A stretch of 18,049 bases of DNA, from the NCBI GenBank assembly GCA_031279175.1, contig JAITJA010000200.1, positions 1-18,049 of the forward strand, read 5' to 3'. The stretch's first letter is position 1; each line of letters opens with the position of its first letter. Below, in pieces: positions 7,176 through 14,742 of this stretch. A program made the position numbers and the translations under genes. Source of the DNA: Odoribacteraceae bacterium. Lineage in GTDB: Bacteria > Bacteroidota > Bacteroidia > Bacteroidales > Marinifilaceae. The notes under the pieces were generated by a model. The model worked only from the letters and a program-made list of their open reading frames with translations, was not told the origin of the DNA and did no database searches.

Positions 7176-7192
7176 TGGAGGTAATAAACGGG

Positions 7193-7272
7193 AAATAAAA
7201 CTCCCGGCCGGGACAAGGAAGGGGGCACTCGCGAGATTCGCGAATGCCCCCGTTTCCTGTCCCGGCCGGGAG
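7193..7272 (-). terminator. Strong intrinsic terminator of the SusC/SusD operon
   Basis: A very long hairpin is followed on the minus strand by TTTTATTT (7200-7193). The stem pairs 14 perfect bases at its foot (7201-7214 with 7259-7272), then AGGAA with TTCCT, then GGGGGCA (7221-7227) with TGCCCCC (7245-7251), then TCGCGA (7229-7234) with TCGCGA (7238-7243). The loop has three bases and there are only small bulges. It lies about 170 bases after the last gene of the SusC/SusD operon and should insulate the efflux operon from it. Confidence 0.9.
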
Positions 7273-7297
7273 TCACGCGTCATGTACTTCAAGCTGT

Positions 7298-7348
7298 CCC
7301 CGTCCCGTTCCCGTCCCGTCTTCATCTCGTCCCCATCTCGTCCCCCCC
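7298..7348. repeat. C-rich tract (G-rich in the operon transcript) with short direct repeats
   Basis: Runs of C at 7298-7301, 7304-7306, 7310-7312, 7315-7317, 7331-7334 and 7342-7348 become G-runs in the minus-strand mRNA, in the 3' untranslated part of the SusC/SusD operon. An 11-bp unit ATCTCGTCCCC occurs twice in tandem (7324-7334 and 7335-7345). The tract mirrors the G-rich tract at 7140-7175, so the two could pair outside the terminator stem. The remainder up to 7439 holds only a small hairpin, TCCTTG/CAAGGA (7359-7364 and 7370-7375), and no convincing gene. Confidence 0.7.
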
Positions 7349-7439
7349 GTCCGGCGACTCCTTGTCAGGCAAGGATGGCGCGTTTGCCCGGGAGGGACGC
7401 CGACAAGCGCGCGCGATCAAGGCGCGTGGCAAGAGGGCG

Positions 7440-9020
7440 TCACAAGGGAGATACCCGGTAGGTGTTCCCGTTGACGGTGACCTCGGAGATACTCGCGGAA
7501 GGCGAGCGGTTGCTCTCCGTGATCCTGATCTTGAGGTAGGACATCACGAGGCGGTACGGGGCGTATAACGAGAGGCTGTTTGGCGTGCTCCCGCTGTTGG
7601 GGAATTGCACGCGCCCGATGTTATCCCAGGTGTAACCGTCGGCGCTAACGTCGATCTCGGCCACGCGGAGGTCGCTATTGCTGGCGCGGCGGGCGATCGT
7701 GATGAATTCAGGCATGATGATCCTGTCGAACAGGATGACGATCTCGTGAGGTAGCTGGGCGGCAGTGCCGGTCCACTTACTGTGCCAGAAGGTGGAGGCG
7801 TTCCCGTCGAGGATTGTCGCGGCGCGTCCGTTGATGGACCCCTCGCCGCTCGTTTCCTCGGAGGAGAAGCGGTATATCGTCCAGTTGTCCCGGTCGACCG
7901 GATCGGTTCCTTCCGTGGCGATCCTCGTTTCGGCGCGGTCGATGTCTCCTCCCTCGGCGTCGAATAGCTCGAGGAGTATCTCTATCAGTCCTGCATCCTG
8001 GACGGTCTCGGCGAAAGAGACGCGGAGGTCGAGGGTGGTGTCTCCCTTGGAGACCAGTTCCGTGGTAGAGAGCGTGAAGTCCGCGCCCTCGGTTACTCCC
8101 ACGGTGCTTTTGACGCGGACGCGCGTGGAGATGTCCCTGGGCGATCGCACGCCGGTGAACTGGACGGGGACGTCTATGTAACGGTATCCCTTGAAGGTAG
8201 CGATTTGCGCGCCCAGGAAGCTGACGCCCTTGATGACGTCGCGGATGACGACGCGTCCGCTGGTAAACTTGCCCGGTCGGGCGGCGTCGTTGACGGCGAG
8301 CGCGAGGTTGAATTCCGCGTCGGCGGCGAGTTCTTCTTCCTTGAGGCGGATGACGATGGAGTCTTTCCGGGCTTCCTCGGTGAAGGTGAAGTTTTTCTTG
8401 TCGACGGAGAAGTTCGTTCCCTCGGCGGCGGTGAGGTTTTCGACGGCGAGCGTTACCTGGAGTGGTGAGCGGATGACTCCGCCGCCGACGACGAGCGGGA
8501 TGACGAGGACGCTGTCATGCTCCGTGGTCTGGTAGCGCGCGGTGTTGAAGCTGATGGTGGGCCAGAAGTCGTTGTTCTTGATGGTGACGCGGCAGGTTTG
8601 CGAGATAAAGGAGCGTGACGCGCCCTCGATGGTTTCGAAGATGACGTCGAAGACGCGGTCGTTGTTGACGATGATGTCATCGATGATTTCCAGTGGGAAG
8701 AAGGCGCGGGTAGCTCCTTTCTCGACGCGGATGGTTTTTCGCGGCAGTTGGAAATGTACTCCCTCGGCGGCGATGATGTCCGGCATTTCGAGGAGGTCCT
8801 TGCGCGGCTCGACCTTGATGGAGACGGTGACTTCTTCTTTTGCTCTCCCGGAGAGGAAGAGGGGTATGGAGGCGACAGGTTCTTCTTCCGGCACGACGAG
8901 GCGGTCGATCTCGAACTCGATGGTTTCGGTGGCCTGGAAGAGATTGGCGTCTATTGGTTCGTTGCACGCGACGAGCGCGAGCGCGGTGATGATTGCTAAT
9001 GCGATGGTGTTTTGTTTCAT
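7440..9020 (-). CDS. Surface lipoprotein with three Calx-beta-like repeats and a C-terminal discoidin domain
   Basis: This 526-residue protein probably binds glycan or glycoprotein at the cell surface. The signal peptide ends in the lipobox LVAC (Cys19). Three Calx-beta-like beta-sandwich repeats follow. Each carries the family's A-x-EG-x-x-F type motif: AAEGVHF (84-90), AAEGTNF (198-204) and VTEGADF (309-315). The C-terminal part, from about residue 380, resembles an F5/8 type C (discoidin, CBM32-like) domain, with DGNASTFWHSKW at 404-415 and DLRVAEIDVSADGYTWDNIG typical of the family. It is the last gene of the operon, 12 bases after the peptidase gene. No catalytic residues are evident, so a binding role is inferred. 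The ligand is unknown. Confidence 0.8.
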   Translation of the reverse strand: MKQNTIALAIITALALVACNEPIDANLFQATETIEFEIDRLVVPEEEPVASIPLFLSGRAKEEVTVSIKVEPRKDLLEMPDIIAAEGVHFQLPRKTIRVEKGATRAFFPLEIIDDIIVNNDRVFDVIFETIEGASRSFISQTCRVTIKNNDFWPTISFNTARYQTTEHDSVLVIPLVVGGGVIRSPLQVTLAVENLTAAEGTNFSVDKKNFTFTEEARKDSIVIRLKEEELAADAEFNLALAVNDAARPGKFTSGRVVIRDVIKGVSFLGAQIATFKGYRYIDVPVQFTGVRSPRDISTRVRVKSTVGVTEGADFTLSTTELVSKGDTTLDLRVSFAETVQDAGLIEILLELFDAEGGDIDRAETRIATEGTDPVDRDNWTIYRFSSEETSGEGSINGRAATILDGNASTFWHSKWTGTAAQLPHEIVILFDRIIMPEFITIARRASNSDLRVAEIDVSADGYTWDNIGRVQFPNSGSTPNSLSLYAPYRLVMSYLKIRITESNRSPSASISEVTVNGNTYRVSPL

Positions 9021-9032
9021 CGTTGTTCGTTA

Positions 9033-11813
9033 TTAGAATGTCACGTTGATTTCCGTCCCGTCCCACTGGACGGCTTTTACCTGGATGTTGTCGGCGGGGT
9101 ATTGCCCTGGTACGTCGAAGGAGTTGTCTGGCGTGGCGTGTACGAAGTTGTCGTTGTAGTATACCTTGTAGGCCATGACGTTTTCCCAGTTGTTCGTCGT
9201 GACGCGTTGCCCGGAGCGCGTGGCAGTTCCGGTGACGATATTCGCGCGTTGTCGGATGACGTTGACGGTACGGTCGGTGAGGAAGATTGCTCCTGCCGGC
9301 GCGGGCTGGTATCCTCGCGAGGCGATTTCATCTTTGACGGTTTGTACTTCCGCGGCAGTGATACGGAGATAAGTAGAGGAGTAGTCCCCGACCTCGAGGT
9401 CTTGCTCGCGCAGGAATCCCCATGCCTCGAAGAAGGCGGTGAGGTCGCTTTCGAGGGCGTCGCAGCAGTATTTGACAAAGTCGAGCTGGATGGCCCCTGA
9501 CTGGGTGATGTAGTCCTTGCTCGGGTTGACGCGTATTCGCTCGGAGACATCCTTGTAGACGTCGGGGTGCGCGGTGGCGAGTCCGAGGAGGTGTATTTGC
9601 CAGAAGGGGACGAGGCGCGGGAAATAGGGGTCTTTCGCGAGCGCGAGGTAGGGTATGCCGGCGGCGAGGATTTCGGAGAATCCCCTGCTGTATCCGCCGT
9701 CGAGCAGGCGGCTGGCGTTGCCGAAGGAGGTTTGGACGTGTAGGGAGTAGATGTTGTTGCTGACTTCCCCGAGCCCGACCCATTTTAGTCCCGGGTTGAT
9801 CTGGTTGATGTGGCCGATCTCGTGAGCCGGTCCCCAGACTTCTTTCCCGCGAATCATGTCTGCTCGCACGAGGTCTGCCATGTTTTTGTAGGTATAGCCG
9901 GTGTGGTTGGGTGACGCGTACATGACCTCGGTGGCGTTGTCGACGTGACAGAACATGCGGTTGGCGTGTATCCGGTTGTATTTCTCGATGCCCATGAACT
10001 CTTGTTGCAGGCGAACGATGTCGTCCCACGCGCCGACGAGCGCGGTGGGGTTAGAGATGTTCTTGAGGTGGGCGACGGGGAAGAGGAGGTGCGATCGGGT
10101 CCCGACGACGTCGAGGAGGTAGTAGGTGGCGTTGGCGGTGATGGCCGACCAGTCGGCGTCGCGATGAACGGAGACGTCGAAGTAGCCGTTGACCTCTCCC
10201 GAGGCGACGTGTACCTTGATGGGCGGTGCGGAGCGGTAGTTTTCGGTGTAATAGTAGATGTAGAGTAGCCCGTCGTGGGTGACGCGTATTTTGTTTGTTC
10301 CCTGGCTTAGCGGGTAGGTGGTCTGGTATAGCCCGCCCTGATCCTCGATGTCAGCGACGCCCAGCGAGATGGATTCGTCCCCTGTTTCCCCGACGAAGAT
10401 GACGACATCTTCTCCTTCTCGCGCGTATATTCCGGTGGGGTTGTCCCAGAGGCTGTACGGGTTGGTTTTCCACTCGGCAGCGATGTTGGATGGCGGCCTG
10501 TAGGGTTTGTAGGATCGAGTGCGCGCGGCGGGGTAGTCGCCATTGTAGATGTACTTGGCGATGTTCCGTAGGAAGAGGTTTTCCATTTCCATGACTTGCG
10601 CGTAGGTGACTCCCGGCTTCAGTGCCGAGTAGGTGTCGTCCGTGAAGATGGAGGAGAGTACGGTGTCTTTTTCCGGTTTGGCGAAGAATTCCATTTCGGC
10701 GGCGCTGGCAAATCCCCCCCGTCCACTCGTGATCTCGAACTTGATCTTGCGCGGCTTCACGATGGTCTCGGGGAAGTCGATCCGGTTGCTGACGCGTTGT
10801 ACTTGCCCGAAGTCGTAAGTGCCGTAATGTACGTAGTCGTCGATGTCGGGGGAGGTGGCGATGTGGAGTTCAAATATCCCGAACTCGCCATTCGATCCGG
10901 TCGGGCGCGGGGTGTAGATGATGTAGTCGAGCGCGGTTGCCTCGTCCATTTCGTAGATGGCCCATATGCCCGGCCCGGAGGGAGGTAGCTCCCCGCCGCT
11001 CCACTTGGAGTGCCATATCGTGCTGGTGTTCCCGTCGTGAGATTTGTCTATGCCCTCCCCGGTGCTTTGCTGCGAGGAGGTGCTGGACCTGCTGACGCGT
11101 AGTTTGATGTCGGAGACGGCGCCCATGTCCGACGGGTCGGCCGGGGTGTAGAGGGTGTTGCGCCCGAGCTGCGTGACGGTGATTTCCTTGAGGTAGTTGA
11201 AGGCGATACCCTTGAGCAGGATTACACCTTGCCGTTGTTCCGTGCCGTTGCGCGCGATGGCGAAGAGGTATATGGTTGAATCTTCTTCGGATGTTCCCGC
11301 GGGGATGATCCAGGAGGTGGTGTCCGGGATGATGACCTCGAAGTCAAGGTTGGCCCGCACGTATAGCTGGAGGAGCGTGGTGTCGTCCTTGACCTTCGGG
11401 AAAGATTCCGCAGAGGTAATGATGAGTGGGGTGGTGCCGATTTGTTTTATCGTGATGTTTCTTTCGAGGTCCCCGTCCCCGAAGACGGTGATGATGGCCA
11501 CTCGTTCGTCCGCCCCGGTGTTCTGCCCGGCGATGACGGTGATGGATTTATCTCCCGGCACGTCGTTCATGGCGAAGGTGCACCACTCGGTCGAGGTGGT
11601 GACATCCGCGTCCCAGTACTCGCTGTTGGTGTTTACTTCTATCCTGACGCGCGTGAGGGTGTCTCCCGCGAGGACGATCTCCTGGGATAGTTCCATGTAT
11701 AGCTCCTCGACGATAGCCGGTTTGTCGTCCGTGCACGCGCTGGAGAGGAGCAACGCGATGGTGCTCCACGCGATGAATAACCTGTTCATGCTATTTGCTT
11801 TTTGCGGTTTCAT
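9033..11813 (-). CDS. M60-family (enhancin-like) zinc metallopeptidase with BACON-like and discoidin domains
   Basis: This surface lipoprotein of up to 926 residues is a probable mucin-type glycoprotein peptidase. After a lipoprotein signal (Cys27, LLLSSAC) come two BACON-like beta-sandwich domains (about 38-126 and 130-217, each ending ITIKQIG or ITVTQLG), then a discoidin domain (about 225-385, DGNTSTIWHSKW at 260-271). The M60 region runs from about 400: beta-rich PTGIYAREGEDVVIFVGE, the zinc site HEIGH (664-668), and Glu683 in LGEVSNN as the third ligand, fitting the HExxH...E gluzincin pattern. A beta-rich C-terminal domain closes the protein. Known Bacteroides M60 enzymes such as BT4244 cleave O-glycosylated mucin, so that activity is inferred here. 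Two starts are possible: ATG 11813, four bases after the upstream stop codon, or ATG 11789, which gives a more typical signal peptide. Confidence 0.93.
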   Translation of the reverse strand: MKPQKANSMNRLFIAWSTIALLLSSACTDDKPAIVEELYMELSQEIVLAGDTLTRVRIEVNTNSEYWDADVTTSTEWCTFAMNDVPGDKSITVIAGQNTGADERVAIITVFGDGDLERNITIKQIGTTPLIITSAESFPKVKDDTTLLQLYVRANLDFEVIIPDTTSWIIPAGTSEEDSTIYLFAIARNGTEQRQGVILLKGIAFNYLKEITVTQLGRNTLYTPADPSDMGAVSDIKLRVSRSSTSSQQSTGEGIDKSHDGNTSTIWHSKWSGGELPPSGPGIWAIYEMDEATALDYIIYTPRPTGSNGEFGIFELHIATSPDIDDYVHYGTYDFGQVQRVSNRIDFPETIVKPRKIKFEITSGRGGFASAAEMEFFAKPEKDTVLSSIFTDDTYSALKPGVTYAQVMEMENLFLRNIAKYIYNGDYPAARTRSYKPYRPPSNIAAEWKTNPYSLWDNPTGIYAREGEDVVIFVGETGDESISLGVADIEDQGGLYQTTYPLSQGTNKIRVTHDGLLYIYYYTENYRSAPPIKVHVASGEVNGYFDVSVHRDADWSAITANATYYLLDVVGTRSHLLFPVAHLKNISNPTALVGAWDDIVRLQQEFMGIEKYNRIHANRMFCHVDNATEVMYASPNHTGYTYKNMADLVRADMIRGKEVWGPAHEIGHINQINPGLKWVGLGEVSNNIYSLHVQTSFGNASRLLDGGYSRGFSEILAAGIPYLALAKDPYFPRLVPFWQIHLLGLATAHPDVYKDVSERIRVNPSKDYITQSGAIQLDFVKYCCDALESDLTAFFEAWGFLREQDLEVGDYSSTYLRITAAEVQTVKDEIASRGYQPAPAGAIFLTDRTVNVIRQRANIVTGTATRSGQRVTTNNWENVMAYKVYYNDNFVHATPDNSFDVPGQYPADNIQVKAVQWDGTEINVTF

Positions 11814-11817
11814 TAGA

Positions 11818-13167
11818 TTATATTTCTATTGATTTGAAGGTGACTTTCGTGTTCCCTTCTAGCTCTGACTTGAGTTGATCATGGCGGGGGTAGTTCGGGT
11901 GCACGATTATTTCCCTGATGTGCGGGAGACGGTTGATCAATAGGAGGAAGTATTCTACTTGCGGGCAGAGGTCAAGCGCCGGCGCGTTGGCGTTGATACG
12001 GAGCGCCTCGAGGCTGACCAGTAATTCAAGCTCGTCAATGTTGTATATCTCGTATTCTAACGTGATCTCTTTTAACCTGGCCATTTCCTGGAAGGAGTAT
12101 ATTGCCGATTCGGGATGCGCCTTGTAGTCGTCGTGTGTTCCGTGTCCCAGTGCCTGATAGAAGCGCTCGGAGAGCTTCGAGAGGTTGCTTGTTGGCCCGT
12201 TGGGAACTTTCAGCGCGTAGGTTTCGTCCGTGAGACGCGTGCGGATGACGCGCGACTGTGGCAATGACCAGGTGCCGTCCGTTCCCCTTACTTGTACCTT
12301 TAGCTCGGTCGTGCCGCCGGGTAGGGGGGAGAGATACTCGCGTCCCCTGTTCCCGCCGAAGCGGTAGGCGCGGTTTTCCCCGTTCAGGTCGATGAAACGC
12401 ACGAGGAGCGAGTCGATGTCGGCGTTTACTGTCCAGGTGATTTCTGCCGAGTGGGCGTAGTCGATGCGGCTCGTGCTTACCTGGATGCCAGGGACGGCCG
12501 GCGCACTACCGCCAGTGGAGAATGGTATTACCCGCTCTTCGGAGCGGATGCCCCGCTCGCTGAGGGAGTAGTAGCGTAGTTCGTAGGCGGTGTTGTATTC
12601 GAGGTCCGTGATGGAGATCTCCCCGGTGGAGCCTTTTTCTATGGTTTCCGATTCGAGTATCGCGCCTGAACGGTAGATCTCGAACACGGCCCGCGCGTAA
12701 GTGGGGTGTTGCGGTTCTTTCCAGTAGATGAGTAGCGTGTTTTCCGCCGAGAGACAATTGAAGTCAACGAGCAGGGCGGGAGGCTCTAATTCCTGATCTT
12801 GTATTGTTAAAGGGATCGCGGCTACCTCGACGCTCGCGCCGTCTTCGGCGATGGAGACGAAGCGGAAATTGTAGTCATTGCCGGGGAGCTCGCTTAACCG
12901 GAGCGTGTCCCAGTACCTGTTGATCACGTGTTGCCCGGTGGCGCCGTTCGGCGTCTCCCACGTGAGTTTGGTGCACAGGAGAGAGGAGGTGCTGTCGGGC
13001 TTTTCCCACGTGAAGGTGGCGTTACCGTACCCGCCTTCTCCCCGGACGTTCTTGATCGGCACGAATGTTTTCTCGACGTATAGTCCGCTCGTGCCCTCCC
13101 GCTCCTCGCAGGCGATTGCCGCTACCAGCAGGAGGCATGTCCATGAATAATGTATTGCTCTTTTCAT
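11818..13167 (-). CDS. Fibronectin-III-like (DUF4998-like) surface lipoprotein
   Basis: This 449-residue lipoprotein (lipobox AIAC, Cys20) sits where such operons encode a surface glycan-binding protein, directly after SusD. The first 125 residues resemble DUF4998-type modules (FTWEKP..., RLSELPGNDYNFRFVSIAEDG). Fibronectin-III-like segments follow at about 130-220 (ISITDLEYNTAYELRYYSLSERG) and 225-310 (ITWTVNADIDSLLVRFIDLNG). The last 120 residues differ: LKEITLEYEIYNIDELELLVSLEALRI looks like irregular leucine-rich repeats, and the end is charged. I see no catalytic motif. The gene begins 6 bases after the SusD stop codon. The family assignment of the N-terminal part is from memory of the motif style, and the C-terminal domain is unassigned. 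Confidence 0.7.
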   Translation of the reverse strand: MKRAIHYSWTCLLLVAAIACEEREGTSGLYVEKTFVPIKNVRGEGGYGNATFTWEKPDSTSSLLCTKLTWETPNGATGQHVINRYWDTLRLSELPGNDYNFRFVSIAEDGASVEVAAIPLTIQDQELEPPALLVDFNCLSAENTLLIYWKEPQHPTYARAVFEIYRSGAILESETIEKGSTGEISITDLEYNTAYELRYYSLSERGIRSEERVIPFSTGGSAPAVPGIQVSTSRIDYAHSAEITWTVNADIDSLLVRFIDLNGENRAYRFGGNRGREYLSPLPGGTTELKVQVRGTDGTWSLPQSRVIRTRLTDETYALKVPNGPTSNLSKLSERFYQALGHGTHDDYKAHPESAIYSFQEMARLKEITLEYEIYNIDELELLVSLEALRINANAPALDLCPQVEYFLLLINRLPHIREIIVHPNYPRHDQLKSELEGNTKVTFKSIEI

Positions 13168-13173
13168 CGTGCG

Positions 13174-14721
13174 TCATTTTAAGATATTTCGCTTTTCGTC
13201 TTTGATGTACCAGTTGGCGGGATCGGTCAACAGTTGACGGTAGTGTCCTCGCTCTGCCTCGTCGAACTTGACGACGACGCGGTCAGCCAGGAAGGAGGGG
13301 TCTTTCAGGTTACGTGCCACGCGTACGAGCGTGGGCCACCGTTTCCCCTCGTAGGCCAGTTCCAGGGTGGTCTCGTCAGCAATGAGGCCGCAGAGCGCGC
13401 GGATCGAATCTTGGCGCGTGCTGCTGGAGGCGAAGATTTCTTCCGGATCTAACGGCAGGAGGTTGGCCCGACCGCGGACGCCGTTGGAGCTTTGTAGTGT
13501 CGACGAGAATCCCTCGAAGGGCTCCCTGAACGTGGCGCCTGTCCAGTAGTTTTTTAACCCGCCGTCGAGGAAGGCAAGGGATTCCTCGAAGCGTCCAAGA
13601 TAGGCGTACGCCTCGGCAATATTGAGGTATATCTGCCCCGCGCGGTAGATGGGGACATTTGTATTGTTCAAGTATTTAATGATCGCCCATACCTCCTCGT
13701 GGTTCAGGCTGGCCTGGATGTAAGTGGCGTTTTTCCGCACGGCATCCCCGGGCGAGTAGTTGGAGTATGTTTGCTTGTCGAATAGCTCGATCGCGTACGA
13801 GGTAGGCGCGAGATAGTAGCTATAGGCGAAGTATTTGTTCAGGTAATTCGTCTGGTGGTAGGTCGCGTTGAAGGGGGCCACGGTAAAGACCTCGCTTTTG
13901 AGCAGGTTGGGCGCGTTCGTGAAGATCGAGAAGTAACCGGTCGTGAGGGTGGCGGAGACGGAGACAAGTCCGGAGATATAATTGTTAATGGCAGCCAGGT
14001 AGTCTCCAGACCAAAGGCGTAACTCGCCGAGGAGGATGTCCGCGTTGAGGTCGCTACCACTCCAGTCCACGTTGGGGTCCGACAGGATGTTTTTCCAGTC
14101 CAGCGCTTGAAAAGCATTTACCCCGTCTTCCCCGTCGAACATGTAACCAATCAGGTAGGCGGGGAGGTCGTTGAGGTCTAATTGTACCATTGCTTGCTCG
14201 TTGATCTCCTCGAGGTTCGTGTTGTAGACACTGGCTTCTCCCCAGAATTGGGCAATTGTCAGCAGGCTCCATACCTTGTACTTGATGGCCGAGGAGATCA
14301 TTCCCCGGTACTCGCTTTCCGGTATGTTGCCCGGGAGATCCTGGTTGTATTTGATCACCCGCCTCAGGAAGTCGTTGCAGTTAATCACGATGTCGTAGTA
14401 AAGGCCCGATCCCGTGTAGGTGTCCTCGTTGTTCGCCTCGTAGCGGAATATCCGCCAGAACGCTTCCGGGGCGTAGTCCGTCGGGCGCATCAAGTCTCCT
14501 TTTAACCCGGCCAGGAAGATTCCTTGCTCCGTTACTTTGACGAAGGAGGCCGATAGGCCAATGAATGCGCCGTATACTTCGTTGGTAGAGCTGTAGTGAT
14601 CTCCCGCGTTCATGCTGGTGTTCAAGTCTACCTGCATGATCTTCTCGCATCTCGAGAACAAGAGGATGGATAGTAGCAAGCTACCGGTGAATAATCTCGC
14701 GTGTAATCTTATCTTTTTCAT
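13174..14721 (-). CDS. SusD/RagB-family nutrient-binding outer-membrane lipoprotein
   Basis: This 515-residue protein should cap the SusC-type transporter on the cell surface and pass substrate into it. It shows the SusD pattern: a signal peptide, an early AGDHYSSTNEVYGAFIGLSASF segment, a helical TPR-like core (IKYKVWSLLTIAQFWGEASVY), the NVPIYRAGQIYLNIAEAYAYLGRFEESLAFLD stretch at about 355-385, and a late ETTLELAYEGKRWPTLVRVARN motif near residues 450-475, which is strongly diagnostic of the family. The expected lipid anchor Cys25 is preceded by Arg24 (LLFSRC), where small residues are usual. It starts 21 bases after the SusC gene. Start choice: ATG 14721, with an A-rich upstream stretch typical of Bacteroidales. 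Its neighbours suggest glycopeptide or O-glycan ligands. Confidence 0.95.
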   Translation of the reverse strand: MKKIRLHARLFTGSLLLSILLFSRCEKIMQVDLNTSMNAGDHYSSTNEVYGAFIGLSASFVKVTEQGIFLAGLKGDLMRPTDYAPEAFWRIFRYEANNEDTYTGSGLYYDIVINCNDFLRRVIKYNQDLPGNIPESEYRGMISSAIKYKVWSLLTIAQFWGEASVYNTNLEEINEQAMVQLDLNDLPAYLIGYMFDGEDGVNAFQALDWKNILSDPNVDWSGSDLNADILLGELRLWSGDYLAAINNYISGLVSVSATLTTGYFSIFTNAPNLLKSEVFTVAPFNATYHQTNYLNKYFAYSYYLAPTSYAIELFDKQTYSNYSPGDAVRKNATYIQASLNHEEVWAIIKYLNNTNVPIYRAGQIYLNIAEAYAYLGRFEESLAFLDGGLKNYWTGATFREPFEGFSSTLQSSNGVRGRANLLPLDPEEIFASSSTRQDSIRALCGLIADETTLELAYEGKRWPTLVRVARNLKDPSFLADRVVVKFDEAERGHYRQLLTDPANWYIKDEKRNILK

Positions 14722-14742
14722 CTTTTTCCTTTTTCATTATCA

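Noticed and set aside
7074..7474. Short open frames in the spacer (for example 7074-7325 minus, 7244-7474 plus)
   Set aside because: They are made of the Pro/Arg/Ser translations of the G/C tracts and terminator stem, and have no protein-like composition.
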